64,000 nucleotides of DNA from Acanthococcus lagerstroemiae. Its lineage: Eukaryota; Arthropoda; Insecta; Hemiptera; Eriococcidae. The position numbers and the translations under genes were made by a program. How positions within the stretch are numbered: the stretch's first letter is position 1; each line of letters starts with the position of its first letter. The notes under the pieces were generated by a model. It searched no databases and was not told the origin of the DNA. It worked only from the letters and a program-made list of their open reading frames with translations. Shown piece after piece: positions 54,145-64,000 of the stretch. The stretch is from the NCBI GenBank assembly GCA_031841125.1, contig CM063108.1:41968268-42032267 (forward strand). Reading direction: 5' to 3'.

Positions 54145-54872
54145 TGCGTCCCGGCCACCAATTTTTGTCTCAGTTGCGTCCCACTAGGAAACTGGGTACA
54201 TCTTAATTGCGTCCCAGACATGTCTGAATTGCGTCCCTTCTTTTAACAGCTCAATTGAGTCGCATATATTTCCCTTCCCACTTAACCATACTTAGGAATG
54301 GCGGCAAAGTATTGCAGGTGTGGTTAAAAATATCATTGGATCTTGCCCCGAGTGATTTTCATCTGTTTCCATCCTTGAAACGTCATTTGGGCGGGAAAAA
54401 ATTCAACTGCAATGACGCGCTCCAAAAGGAAGTCACAAACTTCTTCAAAAACCAACTCCCTGAATTTTGCCAAATGGGTATTTCGAAGCTGAAGAATCGG
54501 TATCAGAAGTGTATTTGAAGGTTGATAGTGATTATTATAGAGAAATAGTGTAACTCAAATCCTAAATTAATTTGGTGTTGTATTGAATTTTTGTTCATTC
54601 GCAATCATTTTACAGCAAAACAGGACTTACTTTTGGGATTTCCCTCGTATGTAGTTACGTGTCGTGTCATTGTCATTCGCATTGTAATCTACATACACGT
54701 ACTAACATGAAGAATGATTACAGAAGTCATTTTAATTTTAACATCGACTGTCTGTTTCTGGATGCACTTCGGACGCAATTGAGACATGTACCTCTTGTTA
54801 TTGGGACGCAATTGCGATATATCCTTTTTTTACCCTCGCTTACGGGGCGCAACGCGCAACTGGGGTGCAGCC
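54145..54872. mobile_element. Insertion with inverted ATTGCGTCCC motifs, enclosing mariner remnant
   Basis: Four TTGCGTCCC words at 54144-54240 face their complements GGGACGCAATTG-type words at 54770-54815. AATCAT flanks both sides (54139-54144 and 54873-54878), a possible 6-bp duplication. It splits a copy of the dispersed repeat family, whose end (AATCATACGGACTGCC) resumes at 54873. Exact ends are uncertain. Confidence 0.4.
54290..54530 (+). pseudogene. Mariner-type transposase C-terminal remnant
   Basis: The open stretch encodes LDLAPSDFHLFPSLKRHLGG, then KKFNCNDALQKEVTNFFKNQ and ISKLKNRYQKCI. This is the C-terminal end of mariner/Tc1-family transposases, including the D-x-AP(S)DFHLFP signature around the last catalytic Asp. 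The rest of the transposase is missing. Confidence 0.85.
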
Positions 54873-54924
54873 AATCATACGGACTGCCTTCGATTCGCGG
54901 GGGGGGGGGGGTGCGGGGGTGCAT

Positions 54925-55115
54925 CTATGGCTGCAGACTGCAGTCGCGGCAACAACATGGCTATAGACTGTAGTCGCGCAGGGCGCAGCAAATGTCAACC
55001 ACTGAAATCGTGTCGGGGGAGCGTTACTATTTTTACTTAGGTGCACCCATACCTGGAAGAAAATGGAAATATCAACCTCTAAATCGAACTGTCACCATGA
55101 AGAGCTACAGAACTG
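54925..55115. repeat. Dispersed repeat family, copy 3 (partial)
   Basis: GGCTGCAGACTGCAGTCGCG, GCGCAGGGCGCAGCAAATGTCAACC and AACTGTCACCAT match copies 1 and 2. A G11-12 run near 54899-54910 precedes it. Confidence 0.55.
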
Positions 55116-55161
55116 TGAGCTCAACTGAGCTGGAAAATGAGAAAAGAAGTGTTGTCGCGCA

Positions 55162-55540
55162 CAGGGTTGCAAGAAAAACAGTTTTTTAAACCAACTAAAC
55201 AAACTTTTTTTTTGTTTAAAACTGTTTTTTTGTTTTGTTTTGTTCAAAACACTGAAAACGGCTGTTTGAAATTAGAGTGTTTAAAACAGAAAAAGGAAAC
55301 ATAACTAGAAATTGGCAGCATAATAAACATTGCGTCAATCATGTAATCAGTTCTCGCTTCATAAATCAAGCTTGCAAGAAAATGGCGGTGCATTATACCC
55401 GTGAGCAAAGTCATGTTTGGAAAATAAAAAATAAAAACATGTTTTCTTTTCTTTTTTTTGTGTGTGTGTGGGGGGGGGGGAATATGGGGCAGACAACTTT
55501 TTTTTGTTGGACAAAACATGTTTTAAAAATATATATATAT
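55162..55540. mobile_element. Partial hAT-type copy related to the 43.2-kb element
   Basis: CAGGGTTGCAAGAAAAACAG at 55162 with following TTTTTTTGTTTAAAACTG resembles the left end of the element at 43233. The far end contains ACAAAACATGTTTTAAAAAT. A clean right terminus was not found. Confidence 0.4.
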
Positions 55541-55659
55541 AGTACTTAGCCTATATAAGTATACAACTTCCTGAAGTCTACATTTATGACTTTAGTTGCT
55601 ACTATTTATAACATACTGAGTGGAAGTGCCAATATTACGAATTCATAACCAGAGTTTGG

Positions 55660-56090
55660 AAATTGAAATTTTTGACCTAAAAGCTGGAGAATTTTGACGA
55701 TAAAAAGCCAAAGTCAAAAGTTGAAAAGTATTTTTTGATGAGAAGTGAAAAGTTAAAACTTAAAAGCTTTATTTATTCAGCTTTTCCTTTCATTTTTCGC
55801 TCTTTCCCTTTCCAAATCCCTTTTTTTTCTGTCCTGTCCTAAAGCGACATCAAGTTCTATTCTCAACAAAGAACAAACTAATCAACAATGCCTCATAATT
55901 TTTTTTTGAATGAAAAGTCAAAAGTTTAAATTCTTAAGTCAGAATCAAAAGTTGTAACATTTTGACACTGGAAAGCTAAAAGTCAAAAGCTGGAAAATAT
56001 TTCAGTGAAAAGCAAAGAACCAAAAGTTTTCTATGCTAAAATTGAAACATTGAAAGCTAAAGTCAAAAGTGAAAGCTTTATTATTTTACG
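55660..56090. repeat. Degenerate AAAAGTCAAAAGCT-type motif tract
   Basis: Words such as AAAAGCCAAAGTCAAAAGTTG, AAGTGAAAAGTTAAAACTTA and CTAAAAGTCAAAAGCTGGAA recur without fixed spacing. No coding content. Confidence 0.4.
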
Positions 56091-56169
56091 GTTGTCCCCC
56101 ATTGTTCACAACACTTTCCTTTCATTTTTATAAATAAATATTATTTATTCTTTTTTTTCTCTTCATTTT

Positions 56170-56330
56170 TGCTAGAATCGAGTAGGTCGGCAGATTCCAG
56201 TATATTCAACAGATAATTGAGGATGTCAAAAAATGTAAGTTATTTGGAAATGAAAGAACTTGCCCAAGATAGGGAGAAATGGGGAGCTGCATCAAACATT
56301 AAACCGGTCGTAAGACTGATAACCTTATCA
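56170..56330 (+). pseudogene. LINE C-terminal remnant
   Basis: In two shifted frames: VGRFQYIQQIIEDVKKCK and ELAQDREKWGAASN, the usual last block of craniofacial-protein-like LINE ORF2. Frameshifted and short. Confidence 0.5.
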
Positions 56331-57327
56331 TCATCATATCATACTAAACATGTTTTGGTTTTCTTTCGAATTTGTAGAAAGATCTATGGTCATTATTACA
56401 TGGAATCTAAGGAGCAAAATGTGAATTTTTGTAGGAGTATTCTTTTGACTAACGCATTAGAAAAAATGTTCTGAAACAGCTTCGAACTTCGTACTTTACT
56501 TACTTTGGGCACTCACAGACTCACACACATCTGCATTGGTCTTTTGCGTTATCAGTAGGATCACGATTAAGCTCCTCTACAATTTATCCCTCGAAATTGG
56601 AAGATGATGGTATCGAACTTACTTAAGCCCACGGTCTAGATCGCTAGTTATTTGTAACTAAAAATTTAACAATGAATTAGAACACTGCTCAGTATCATCA
56701 TAGACGTTTTTAATTAACCATCTAATTGAAAATTGCCTAGCAATCAAATGATCTCCTTAAACACAGGTTACATTTCCTGTCGGCCTTAATTTCATAAATG
56801 TTATCAACTTCCGAATGTATACCTTTATTTCCCCTCCATTCAAGAGGGGAGTTTCTTCTCGAACTGCTCTAAGTTTAGATTAGAACTATAGATATTGGAG
56901 AAATCAAATGAATTCGAAAAATGGTCTATAATTATTGATCACCCTCAAACATGGATTGATTTGCAATAGACTGTACTACCATTAGTTTTGACAAAAATTC
57001 ACTTTTATATCCTTTCGCATTTCCATGGAATTCAAAAAGTAAACTAGATAAACCTGACAGCAGTTTTTCAGTAGCAATAAGATTTATGCTCAAGAACGAT
57101 TTCTATGGCTGCTTTCATGAAGGGGTAGAATGCAGATTATACCCTGAAAATGGGATGAATTTGCATTAGTTTACTGCAATGTGAATTACAAATTTCTTAA
57201 AAGGCTAGCAAGCCTTCATATATGTGTAACATAAAGTACAACCAAAAGCTCCTCATCATTGTCGAAATAGAGCATGCTGGTCGAAACAGGTCTCCTATTT
57301 ATTTGGAGCACTTAGACACATCTGAGG

Positions 57328-57448
57328 ATTGACATCCGCCATTTTCGTCGCCTGGTGCCCGACGATTCACAATTCACCACGCGGAACGTTTTGCGTATCG
57401 AATTCTGAATCGTCGGGCACCAAGCAACGGAATATGGCGGATGTCAAT
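57328..57448. mobile_element. Foldback MITE, about 121 bp
   Basis: ATTGACATCCGCCATTTTCG...GGTGCCCGACGATTCA pairs with TGAATCGTCGGGCACC...TATGGCGGATGTCAAT. Short central loop near 57385. Non-coding. Confidence 0.7.
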
Positions 57449-58874
57449 ACGAGGGTATTTCCAGAAGCTCTGGTTTAATCAGCTAACTATAAGCGAATAT
57501 CGGCGGGCGAGTTCAGCAGACAAGTGGCCAGGAAATAAAACTCTCAATATTTCTCACCTAAAAGAATAATGATCGTCCAAATCTTGGAATTTTCTATTTC
57601 TTTCAGGATCCGACTCTGTTGGCAGTCTTTCTACACCAGTGACTAAAGACTGAATATTGATAGTGAATAAACTCAAGAATAGAGTGCACACGAGATAAAA
57701 ATAAAATTAAAAAAACCGAAATGTATTGATGTTCCCCCACTCCATTTAGTGAGACAACGCTACCAAACCCGATCGATACATGACCGAGTATGGATTAAGG
57801 AACACATCTGTTACACATCAACAGTTTACTAGGAATTTCATAAAAATAAACAACGGTTAAATAATATTAAAATACAATATAGGTCCGCGTGTACAGAATA
57901 TTCGAAATGGAAACAAATCATAGAAAAATTTGATGCTGTTGTTTGTCCGAGAGTAACAGAAAAATAATTATAGGTACATCAAAAGCCGTCACCAGGACTT
58001 GGGACATCGTTTTCCGCACGATTTGGTACCTACGTATTATTGTGACCAGTGGGAGTGGCTCATGTTGAAATAGCTTGCCACTGTTACAGTAAATCGAATA
58101 CACTGTCTCAAAACCCTTCATTTATTGTGAAATACTTGAGACAATCGAATCCACAATTGTTTTGAAAAAAATTAAATCAGGGCCGTAAATAGTCTCTCAG
58201 GTCGAAGGAGCCAAACCAAGTGTTTTGAAGGGCACATTTCAGCAAGGGGATGAAGTAATACTCATTTTCATTATGGGAGGTGGAAATCTGAGTTGCTAAT
58301 GGACAGTGCTTCCATCTGCAGTCCCTTGAATATGGTCCTGGACTGAATATAAACAAATTTTCCATTCTTTAGGAAGCGAGATGTGAATCTCTTTTGGAAC
58401 AAAAAATGTAGGTATTCAAAAGTCGTACGATGGCGAGTGTTTGACCAATTGAGAAGTCTGACATTTCCTTCACTACTCAGTCTTTCAGTCTTCATTAACT
58501 AGGCGTTCGTAAATCCACAATCTTCCTTAGATATGCTTTACCTGTAAGCAGGTTTCATAATGAGGACATTTACTTTTTTCTGCTATTTCTGTCAGAATAC
58601 ATGTAGAAATACTGGTTAAATAAGTTATTTTTGTGAAATCGCAATCCATTTTCGAAACAAAATTCAGTCAAACGTGTATTCGAAGTATTTGTAAGTCAGA
58701 ACTTTTTTTTAAATAGGGGAAGGGATTACAGGCAATACTTGTCGCACGTTACCAGAATTACTCTCAAACATTAATGCAAAGGGGACTTAGATTTTGGCAC
58801 GCTACACAACCTGTCAAAAGTCATTCAATACCGTTTTTTCAAGATTCAATCAATAATTAATTATATGTTTTAGA

Positions 58875-59119
58875 ATCACCCATTTATGATGAGATTCATT
58901 CCGGTCGATGTAATCAAGAATTTCCTTACTACTGATAAATATTCTCTTCCCACAGCAAAACAGTCAGCACTTCGTGAAAAAGGCAAATCTGGTCGAGATC
59001 GTATACGGAGGGTGGCTCCAGTGGGACGACCCAGGGACCAAGCTCCCTTAAAAATTGTATTAGGCCTGGTCAGACTTCCTGGTTGTTCACCAAAATCGAT
59101 TAAAAGAAAAGCTACTTAA
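58875..59119 (+). CDS. Candidate terminal exon of an unknown plus-strand gene
   Basis: An ATGTTTTAG acceptor-like site (58866-58874) precedes an open frame of about 81 codons to TAA 59117-59119. It is rich in Lys/Arg (SALREKGKSGRDRIRRVAPV, KSIKRKAT at the end). I do not recognise a family and cannot find upstream exons with confidence. It could be chance. Confidence 0.25.
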
Positions 59120-59528
59120 AACATGTAGCAGATCATAAATTTTAATCCAATGATACAAATTTTATTTCGAGGCCCCCCGTTTAGGGTAATTCAAACTATC
59201 TGCGCGAGGAACAGGATTTGTACTTACATTATTGGGTAAAATAAAACAGTACACATCACAATAATTAATTTATAAATAATGTAATCGAAAAATCGTATAG
59301 TTACCGAAGCCTGAAATAAGAATAATGATAATTTCGAAATACAGATGTGATTGATCGAAATCCGAGTTTTCCAGCATTAGCATAATATGAGTAAATCATC
59401 GTTGATATTTGAAACCGACAAGAGATCAACAAAAATGTGCAAAACCAACAACGCGAGTCACATAAACTCAGCTTTCTCGCCACTTGTCCGTCTGCTCAAA
59501 TGACAAGGGTATGTAGCAAAAAACATAC

Positions 59529-60366
59529 TTTGAATGTTCGAGGAACACCTTCTTGCCTGCAAGCGATATACAAGCACGCGGATGCAATAGCATCGTTGGC
59601 TCGACCTTTCAGATTTCGTCCGTCATGTACCTGCTTGAATAACAGGTTCGCACGATCGACTATCGATTTTGGTAGGTTAATACGATCAGCCATGCTACCG
59701 ATTTCACGAAAAGCATTGATCAGGGTACGATCAGACGAACTGATCTGTAAATTCGTATTCGATTAAGACTGATGCTTAAATACTGCGGTCATTTCAGTGA
59801 TACGCTGGAAGCTAATCTTACAGTCTTTCGATTATGATATTTCGACATTCCGAACTCATCTAAGGACGCGTTTCCTCTAGCTGGGCCGATAACAGTGGAC
59901 AAGTCGGAACCACTAAGTAATGGATTCTCGGGCCCACCAACACGAGACGGATCTTCGGTTGTTTTATCATTACTAAATGTTCTCCACTCGGAACCCACGT
60001 CAATAACCCTGGAAAATACAATATATGATCAGGATTTGAGTATTTACACAAAAGTGACGTTTTACAAGATACAGTGACACAGCGAGGGACTTCACCAAAG
60101 TTTTCAATCTTACCGATCACCGACAACTAATCCACATTCAGAACATATTGTATCGCCAGCGTGATAATCTTCGATTAAAGGTGCATCAGGGTGATGCTGA
60201 CAACAAACCTTGTCCATATCACGCCTGAAAATAAGGAAAACAGTACACTGACTTCATGAGATGACTACACATTAGTATGAGAGTTACATATGTCAGATGA
60301 TTTTGTCTAGGGCTAATTCTCTACTGAGTCTGAAACTGAAACTAACCTGTTGCCAAAGTGAGCCAT
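59529..60366 (-). CDS. TfIIB: Transcription factor IIB, first four coding exons (3' part not found)
   Basis: General RNA polymerase II initiation factor bridging TBP-DNA and polymerase. Coding exons on the minus strand: 60366-60347 (MAHFGNR), 60224-60114 (zinc ribbon CCQHHPDA...[11 protein letters not shown]), 60008-59822 (B-reader/linker: [40 protein letters not shown]) and 59744-59529 (first cyclin-like repeat: [48 protein letters not shown]). All are bounded by GT-AG with consistent phases (2, 2, 0, 0) and total 534 nt, 178 codons, just over half the usual ~315 aa. The exon after RTFK, which should continue the first repeat and hold the second, was not found down to the FBXW5 3' end. A long intron reaching further left, a truncated copy or a missed exon are all possible. 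Confidence 0.9.
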
Positions 60367-61008
60367 AGTTCGCGGCTACCAACTGTCTGTAACTATGATC
60401 AATTAATGAAATGTACTACAAAAGAAAACCTCCCAAAAGAATAGAATATTTTAAAGTACTCCTTCAAGCAGAGTAAACGAATCCACGAAACACAAACCAA
60501 GTAACCAAGCAACCCCAATTAGGAAATTTAAAAATCGTTTCTCGAACTCCTCACATAAGACTAGTCAGTGGAAACGATTCGTTTCATGAAAAATTTTAAT
60601 AAGCCATCAGAAAATTTCAGATTTTCCTATCAACCAGAGAACTAGGTACTTTTCAAACCTACAAACACGCAAAAAGTGATAGTGAAGAACTAACTTTTGT
60701 TATGACTATTCGGACCAAAATTCGGACAAATCGGGCCCCGGTTGTCGTGTAGCTTTAGTTTTGTCTTTTGTCCTGTGACGTGAACCGTCACGGATTTTAG
60801 AGTGAGCACAGATTTTAAGTGAGCTAGGCAGCAGCACTGGTGCCGGGTGCTTGGAATCCCCTTTTACAATCGACGACTTTGTCGATGATTTCTGTTCTCT
60901 CGATTATTTCCGTTGTGTTGCGAGTTAGATGCATCTGCCCTTTTTTTTCGCCCTCGCGGTATTTGCGATATATTTCGTCGTTATAAAAATTTATTTGAAG
61001 AAGGAAAA
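60367..61008. promoter_or_regulatory. Probable divergent promoter interval
   Basis: 642 bp between the TFIIB start (minus) and a well-formed short exon on the plus strand. It is GC-richer around 60730-60960 (TGTGACGTGAACCGTCACGG palindromic word, CGCCCTCGCGG). No element was identified with certainty. Confidence 0.35.
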
Positions 61009-61017
61009 ATGTCTACG
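61009..61017 (+). CDS. Candidate first coding exon (Met-Ser-Thr) of a divergent gene
   Basis: AAAAATGTCTACG followed by GTGAGT, a consensus donor. Three codons, phase 0. No following exon could be assigned in the window, since the sequence beyond is repeat-filled. Supported only by the donor and position. Confidence 0.3.
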
Positions 61018-61106
61018 GTGAGTCTATACAACTATTTAATTTTCACATCTTGTTGCACGTGACAATGTGAGATTTAATTTACTTACTGAGATATTTATTA
61101 AATATC

Positions 61107-61206
61107 CCTAGGTCTGGTCGCGCCGCCTTTTGCCCCGGTCGACACCCTTACGCTTTGGTCGACCCCCTTTTGCTTTGGTCGACCCCCTTTTGCTCTGGTC
61201 GTCCCC
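61107..61206 (+). repeat. About 22-bp tandem repeat, 4-5 units
   Basis: Units of GGTCGACCCCCTTTTGCTTT with variants (CGCGCCGCC..., GACACCCTTACG...). Short array just downstream of the candidate first exon. Confidence 0.8.
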
Positions 61207-61489
61207 TTTTTCCTTTTCAATTCTTTGGAATCCCATTCGGTACGAATTTATGGGTAGGCTCACTTGGTATGTGGTTTTGCATACTAAGACTCTCCTTTAA
61301 TTTCAGGTGCCGAATCGGAGGAGGACTTGAAGTAGAGTCGGGGCAAGTCTCCCGAGAACTGTATGGTTGTGCGTTTCATACTTTTGTATATAATTTTAAT
61401 TGCATCTGCTAGTTTACGTTTTTTTTTTGTTTTTTTTTTGTTTTTTTTTTTGTAAAATATACGAGTACCTATACTAAAGCCACCTATAA

Positions 61490-61627
61490 AGATGAGTACT
61501 CGCATACGCCATTCTGGAGCCCATCGTGCCCGTTGATGCCGAATTGACTATGCGGTACGCTCCGCATAGTCGGATTCGGCATCCGTGAGCATGATGGGCT
61601 CCAAAATGGCGTATGCGAGTACTTGTG
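61490..61627. mobile_element. Foldback MITE with ends AGTACTCGCATACGCCATT
   Basis: AGTACTCGCATACGCCATT...GGAGCCCATC...GTTGATGCCGAATTGACTATG pairs with CATAGTCGGATTCGGCATC...GATGGGCTCC...AATGGCGTATGCGAGTACT. Loop near 61555. Non-coding. Confidence 0.7.
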
Positions 61628-61685
61628 TTTATAGTTTATAGGGCTCTACCTTCGACCATATGGTCGAAGGGCTCTACCTATAAAT

Positions 61686-63727
61686 GAGTATGCTAGTTCC
61701 ATAGGTAGACTTTTCCGAATCGTTTCGGTTACTGTACAACACTGCCTACAACGTGACGTCATCGATTATCAAAAAACAACATAAGCGCTCCAGTATGCAA
61801 ACGAAAATTGGTTTAGATTAGAATCATAGGCAGAGATGCCGAACGGGAACGAACGACTCGTTCTTCGTTCCTTCAGCTAGGGAACGACGCCGTTCCGTTC
61901 TTTTTTCGTTCCGGAACGAGGAACGGAACGACGGAACGGCCGTTCCCTTATCAGTATTATTCCCCTATCATTTCGCCGTAAGCCTGATTGTTTATTTTTA
62001 TTCGCAATTTGTAAAATTTTAATTTCTAATGAAGGAAATAGAATTTTTCATGCCTTCACCTTAATTCGCTGCAGGTAGAGGTTGCACTATTTTTATTTTT
62101 ATGAAGAAAGTACCTGCGAGTAAACTGAATCCACCTTTGTTGTTACCTACAAATTTCAAGATTCAGGTACTCCTCATGTTCCTTAATTGTCGATTTGAGA
62201 TCCGTTGTTATCGGCGAAAATTAATGATGATTGGTGTCAAGTCTGTTTCCTTGCCATTCTTGTTGATTGTGAAAACATATTTTTATGAAATAATATTTCT
62301 CTATCTACGCAACATGATAACCAGGGTTGAGATTTTTATGCTTTTGCATATTTTTTGCCATTGCTTCACTGAACACTTACCTTTACGAACTGTAAGCTTT
62401 GAAGTAAAATGAGCCATATATTTAGAAGAGCATTTTTTGTATATTTTATGGGTAGTTGCTTATTATTTTCGACTATTTTTAAAATTCTTAGGGCATTTTC
62501 TGGCATATTTTCACAAATTTACAGTTTTAAGGACATAAAAATGCATCTTTCACTAGAATTACTCATTCTTTCTCAGGAAATGGCAACTTTGTCAAAGGAA
62601 CTTCGAACTTGGTGAACCAAAAGAAAAAGAACAAAGTCGCCTCTTTCTTTCTTCTCTACTATCAAACTTCGTTACAATACTTTTCATTTTTTATTTCAGT
62701 TCAGTACATTATATACTGATGCAGAGCCTATTTTAGGAGAAATTTGGAACTGCATTGTATATGATTCTGCATACAAAATTTTTCGTCCTCCTCCTCACGA
62801 ATAAACTTATAATATTCGGCAAACTGAGGCCATGGACCTGCAGTTTCCGACTGTTCGTTGCACTCATCCGTCATTTAATAAACTTTAAAATGTGAACGAA
62901 AAGTATAATTTAAAAAATATGGAAAGATTTGCTGATATATATACCTACTGAAGTTTTGTTACTCAAATAACTTGAACTGACATGAATCCCCCCCTCCCCC
63001 TCGGAAAGACAATTCGCGCCTATTTTTTTATTTATTGGCAATTGACTTTGGGAACGTCGTTCTTCCGCATTTTCGTTCCGGCATGAGCCGTTCTGAACGT
63101 CGTTCCGGAACGACATGTAAACAGAACGGGAACGGAACGAGGAACGAGCCGTTCTTCTCGACTCGTTCGGCATCTCTGATCATAGGTAGACTTATCCTAT
63201 GGAGAAGTCTGGGTCTGACACGATTATTGTTTTGTTTACAAAACTGTGTTTTTGATAATGAATTAATGTCATCGTGTACTAATGTAAAACAATAAGTAGT
63301 CTTTTCTTTTCAATTATTGCTCAATTTTTTATAACTATATAGCAAAAACTGAATCATGTTGCGTTTTCATTTTTTGTGTATTGATAATAAAAATGTCTCA
63401 TTTTGAAAGGTGAGAACAACTACTGATAATTTCCATTTTATTCCTCTTTTGCAGCCTTTTATAGCAATAATAAACAAAAATTGATAAGCAATTTCAAAAC
63501 ATCGTGTCAAACCCAGACTTCTCCATCTTTGAACGCCTTTTGAACACGAATCGGAGTACTTGAAAAAATTTTCGACCTATATCTTCAATGTGAGCACAAA
63601 AAGTGATCCATCGCACCTAGGCACCTATATCCAACCATTAAGCCCGAACATTAGCTGAGAAACATTTTTTTGCGTTTTCTGGAAAACTAGGTTTTTGGAG
63701 AAGTCTACCTATGGAACTAGCATACTC
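61686..63727. mobile_element. 2.04-kb element with 31-bp TIRs, interrupted by a hAT element
   Basis: GAGTATGCTAGTTCCATAGG plus GTAGACTTTTCC at 61686; complement with one mismatch ending at 63727. Further inverted segments lie inside at about 63198-63220 and 63505-63524 (GGAGAAGTCTGGGT and complement). Removing the hAT insert leaves about 690 bp, a MITE-sized element. No transposase. Confidence 0.6.
61831..63178. mobile_element. hAT-type non-autonomous element, 8-bp TSD ATCATAGG
   Basis: Ends CAGAGATGCCGAACG and CGTTCGGCATCTCTG, flanked by exact ATCATAGG (61823-61830 and 63179-63186). Subterminal zones are dense in CGTTCC/GGAACG words (61850-61950 and 63050-63165), typical transposase-binding clutter. 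Internal frames of about 103 and 68 codons lack hAT transposase motifs. 1348 bp. Confidence 0.85.
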
Positions 63728-64000
63728 AAAATACTACAACAGTGTTGGTTTTCTGAGCTCATGGTACATTCGGGTTTTGTTCGTTTCGTCCGAATTGTGC
63801 GGCGTAACCCTTCTATTTCACTTCCACTGTATAGGTTCTCCTTACTCCTTAGGCCGCAACCCTTTCCCCCTTGTGACGTAATCTCCATCTAGGTCGCTAG
63901 GTTCTAATTTGTGATAGCACTCTGCTTCGTAGTAGTTCGTACAAATTACGAGAAATTTTGACGTTTGTGAAGATACGCGAGAAAAAATACCTAAAATTTG

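Noticed and set aside
57607..57653. Short exon after TTTCTTTCAG on the plus strand ending in TGA
   Set aside because: Acceptor looks good but no upstream exon or protein family supports it, and the phase cannot be set.
61300..61335. Second exon for the Met-Ser-Thr exon after the TTTCAG at 61303-61308
   Set aside because: In the phase required by the 61017 donor it reads only VPNRRRT and then a stop.
1..64000. CRISPR arrays, rRNA genes, operons with ribosome-binding sites
   Set aside because: None visible; the sequence is eukaryotic and its regular repeats are TIR units, LINE tails or MITE arms.

Overview
This is a piece of an animal nuclear genome, almost certainly an arthropod and probably a hemipteran insect. 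The insect call is an inference: it rests on AT-rich DNA with frequent GTAGGTACCTAC-like words, small introns, R1-type and craniofacial-protein-like LINEs, and the divergence of the two host genes. The window is mostly transposon debris. It holds two recognisable host genes near the right side and one large virus-like mobile element in the left half.

The centrepiece is a nearly complete Polinton/Maverick (adintovirus-like) element at 13465-28878 (15,414 bp). It has long terminal inverted repeats (about 1.39 kb left, 1.53 kb right) and a 6-bp target duplication CAGGGT on both sides. It sits inside the ORF2 of an older, decayed LINE whose halves lie at 12160-13464 and 28885-about 30170; the LINE frame reads continuously across the insertion point. 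Gene order, all on + except the right TIR copy, is: TIR gene (left), unknown 138-aa protein, protein-primed-type DNA polymerase B, packaging ATPase, unknown 281-aa protein, coiled-coil protein, retroviral-type integrase, a PLA2-like/minor-capsid-like fusion, adenain-type protease, penton-like protein (frame broken), double-jelly-roll major capsid protein, a small membrane/basic protein, and the TIR gene (right, minus). This is a replication, integration and virion-assembly set. Two kinds of A/T-rich start motif suggest two expression classes. The same 261-aa gene is carried intact in both TIRs and faces inward from each end.

Left of the element (1-12,080) are R1-clade LINE pieces (a 5'-truncated ORF at 2634-3650 and three copies of its 3' tail), a decayed LINE (481-1135), and long tracts of degenerate short motifs (GACTTTTT-like at 4.55-5.33 kb, TTTAAGACT-like at 8.2-10.75 kb). 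Between 30 and 48 kb lie more decayed LINEs (33.5-34.55 kb minus strand; 34.64-35.13 kb R1), several foldback/MITE elements, a nested hAT-in-hAT pair with perfect 8-bp target duplications (43.2-44.2 kb), a cluster of palindromic repeats (41.8-45.1 kb) and a 1.85-kb TIR element (45.47-47.32 kb).

Host genes: a complete nine-exon FBXW5 orthologue (48140-52638, +; exon lengths sum to 1863 nt, 620 aa) and the first four coding exons of transcription factor TFIIB on the minus strand (60366-59529). The second half of TFIIB was not found. A divergent short first exon may start at 61009 (+). The right end holds a 2.04-kb long-TIR element carrying a 1.35-kb hAT-type element with a perfect 8-bp duplication.
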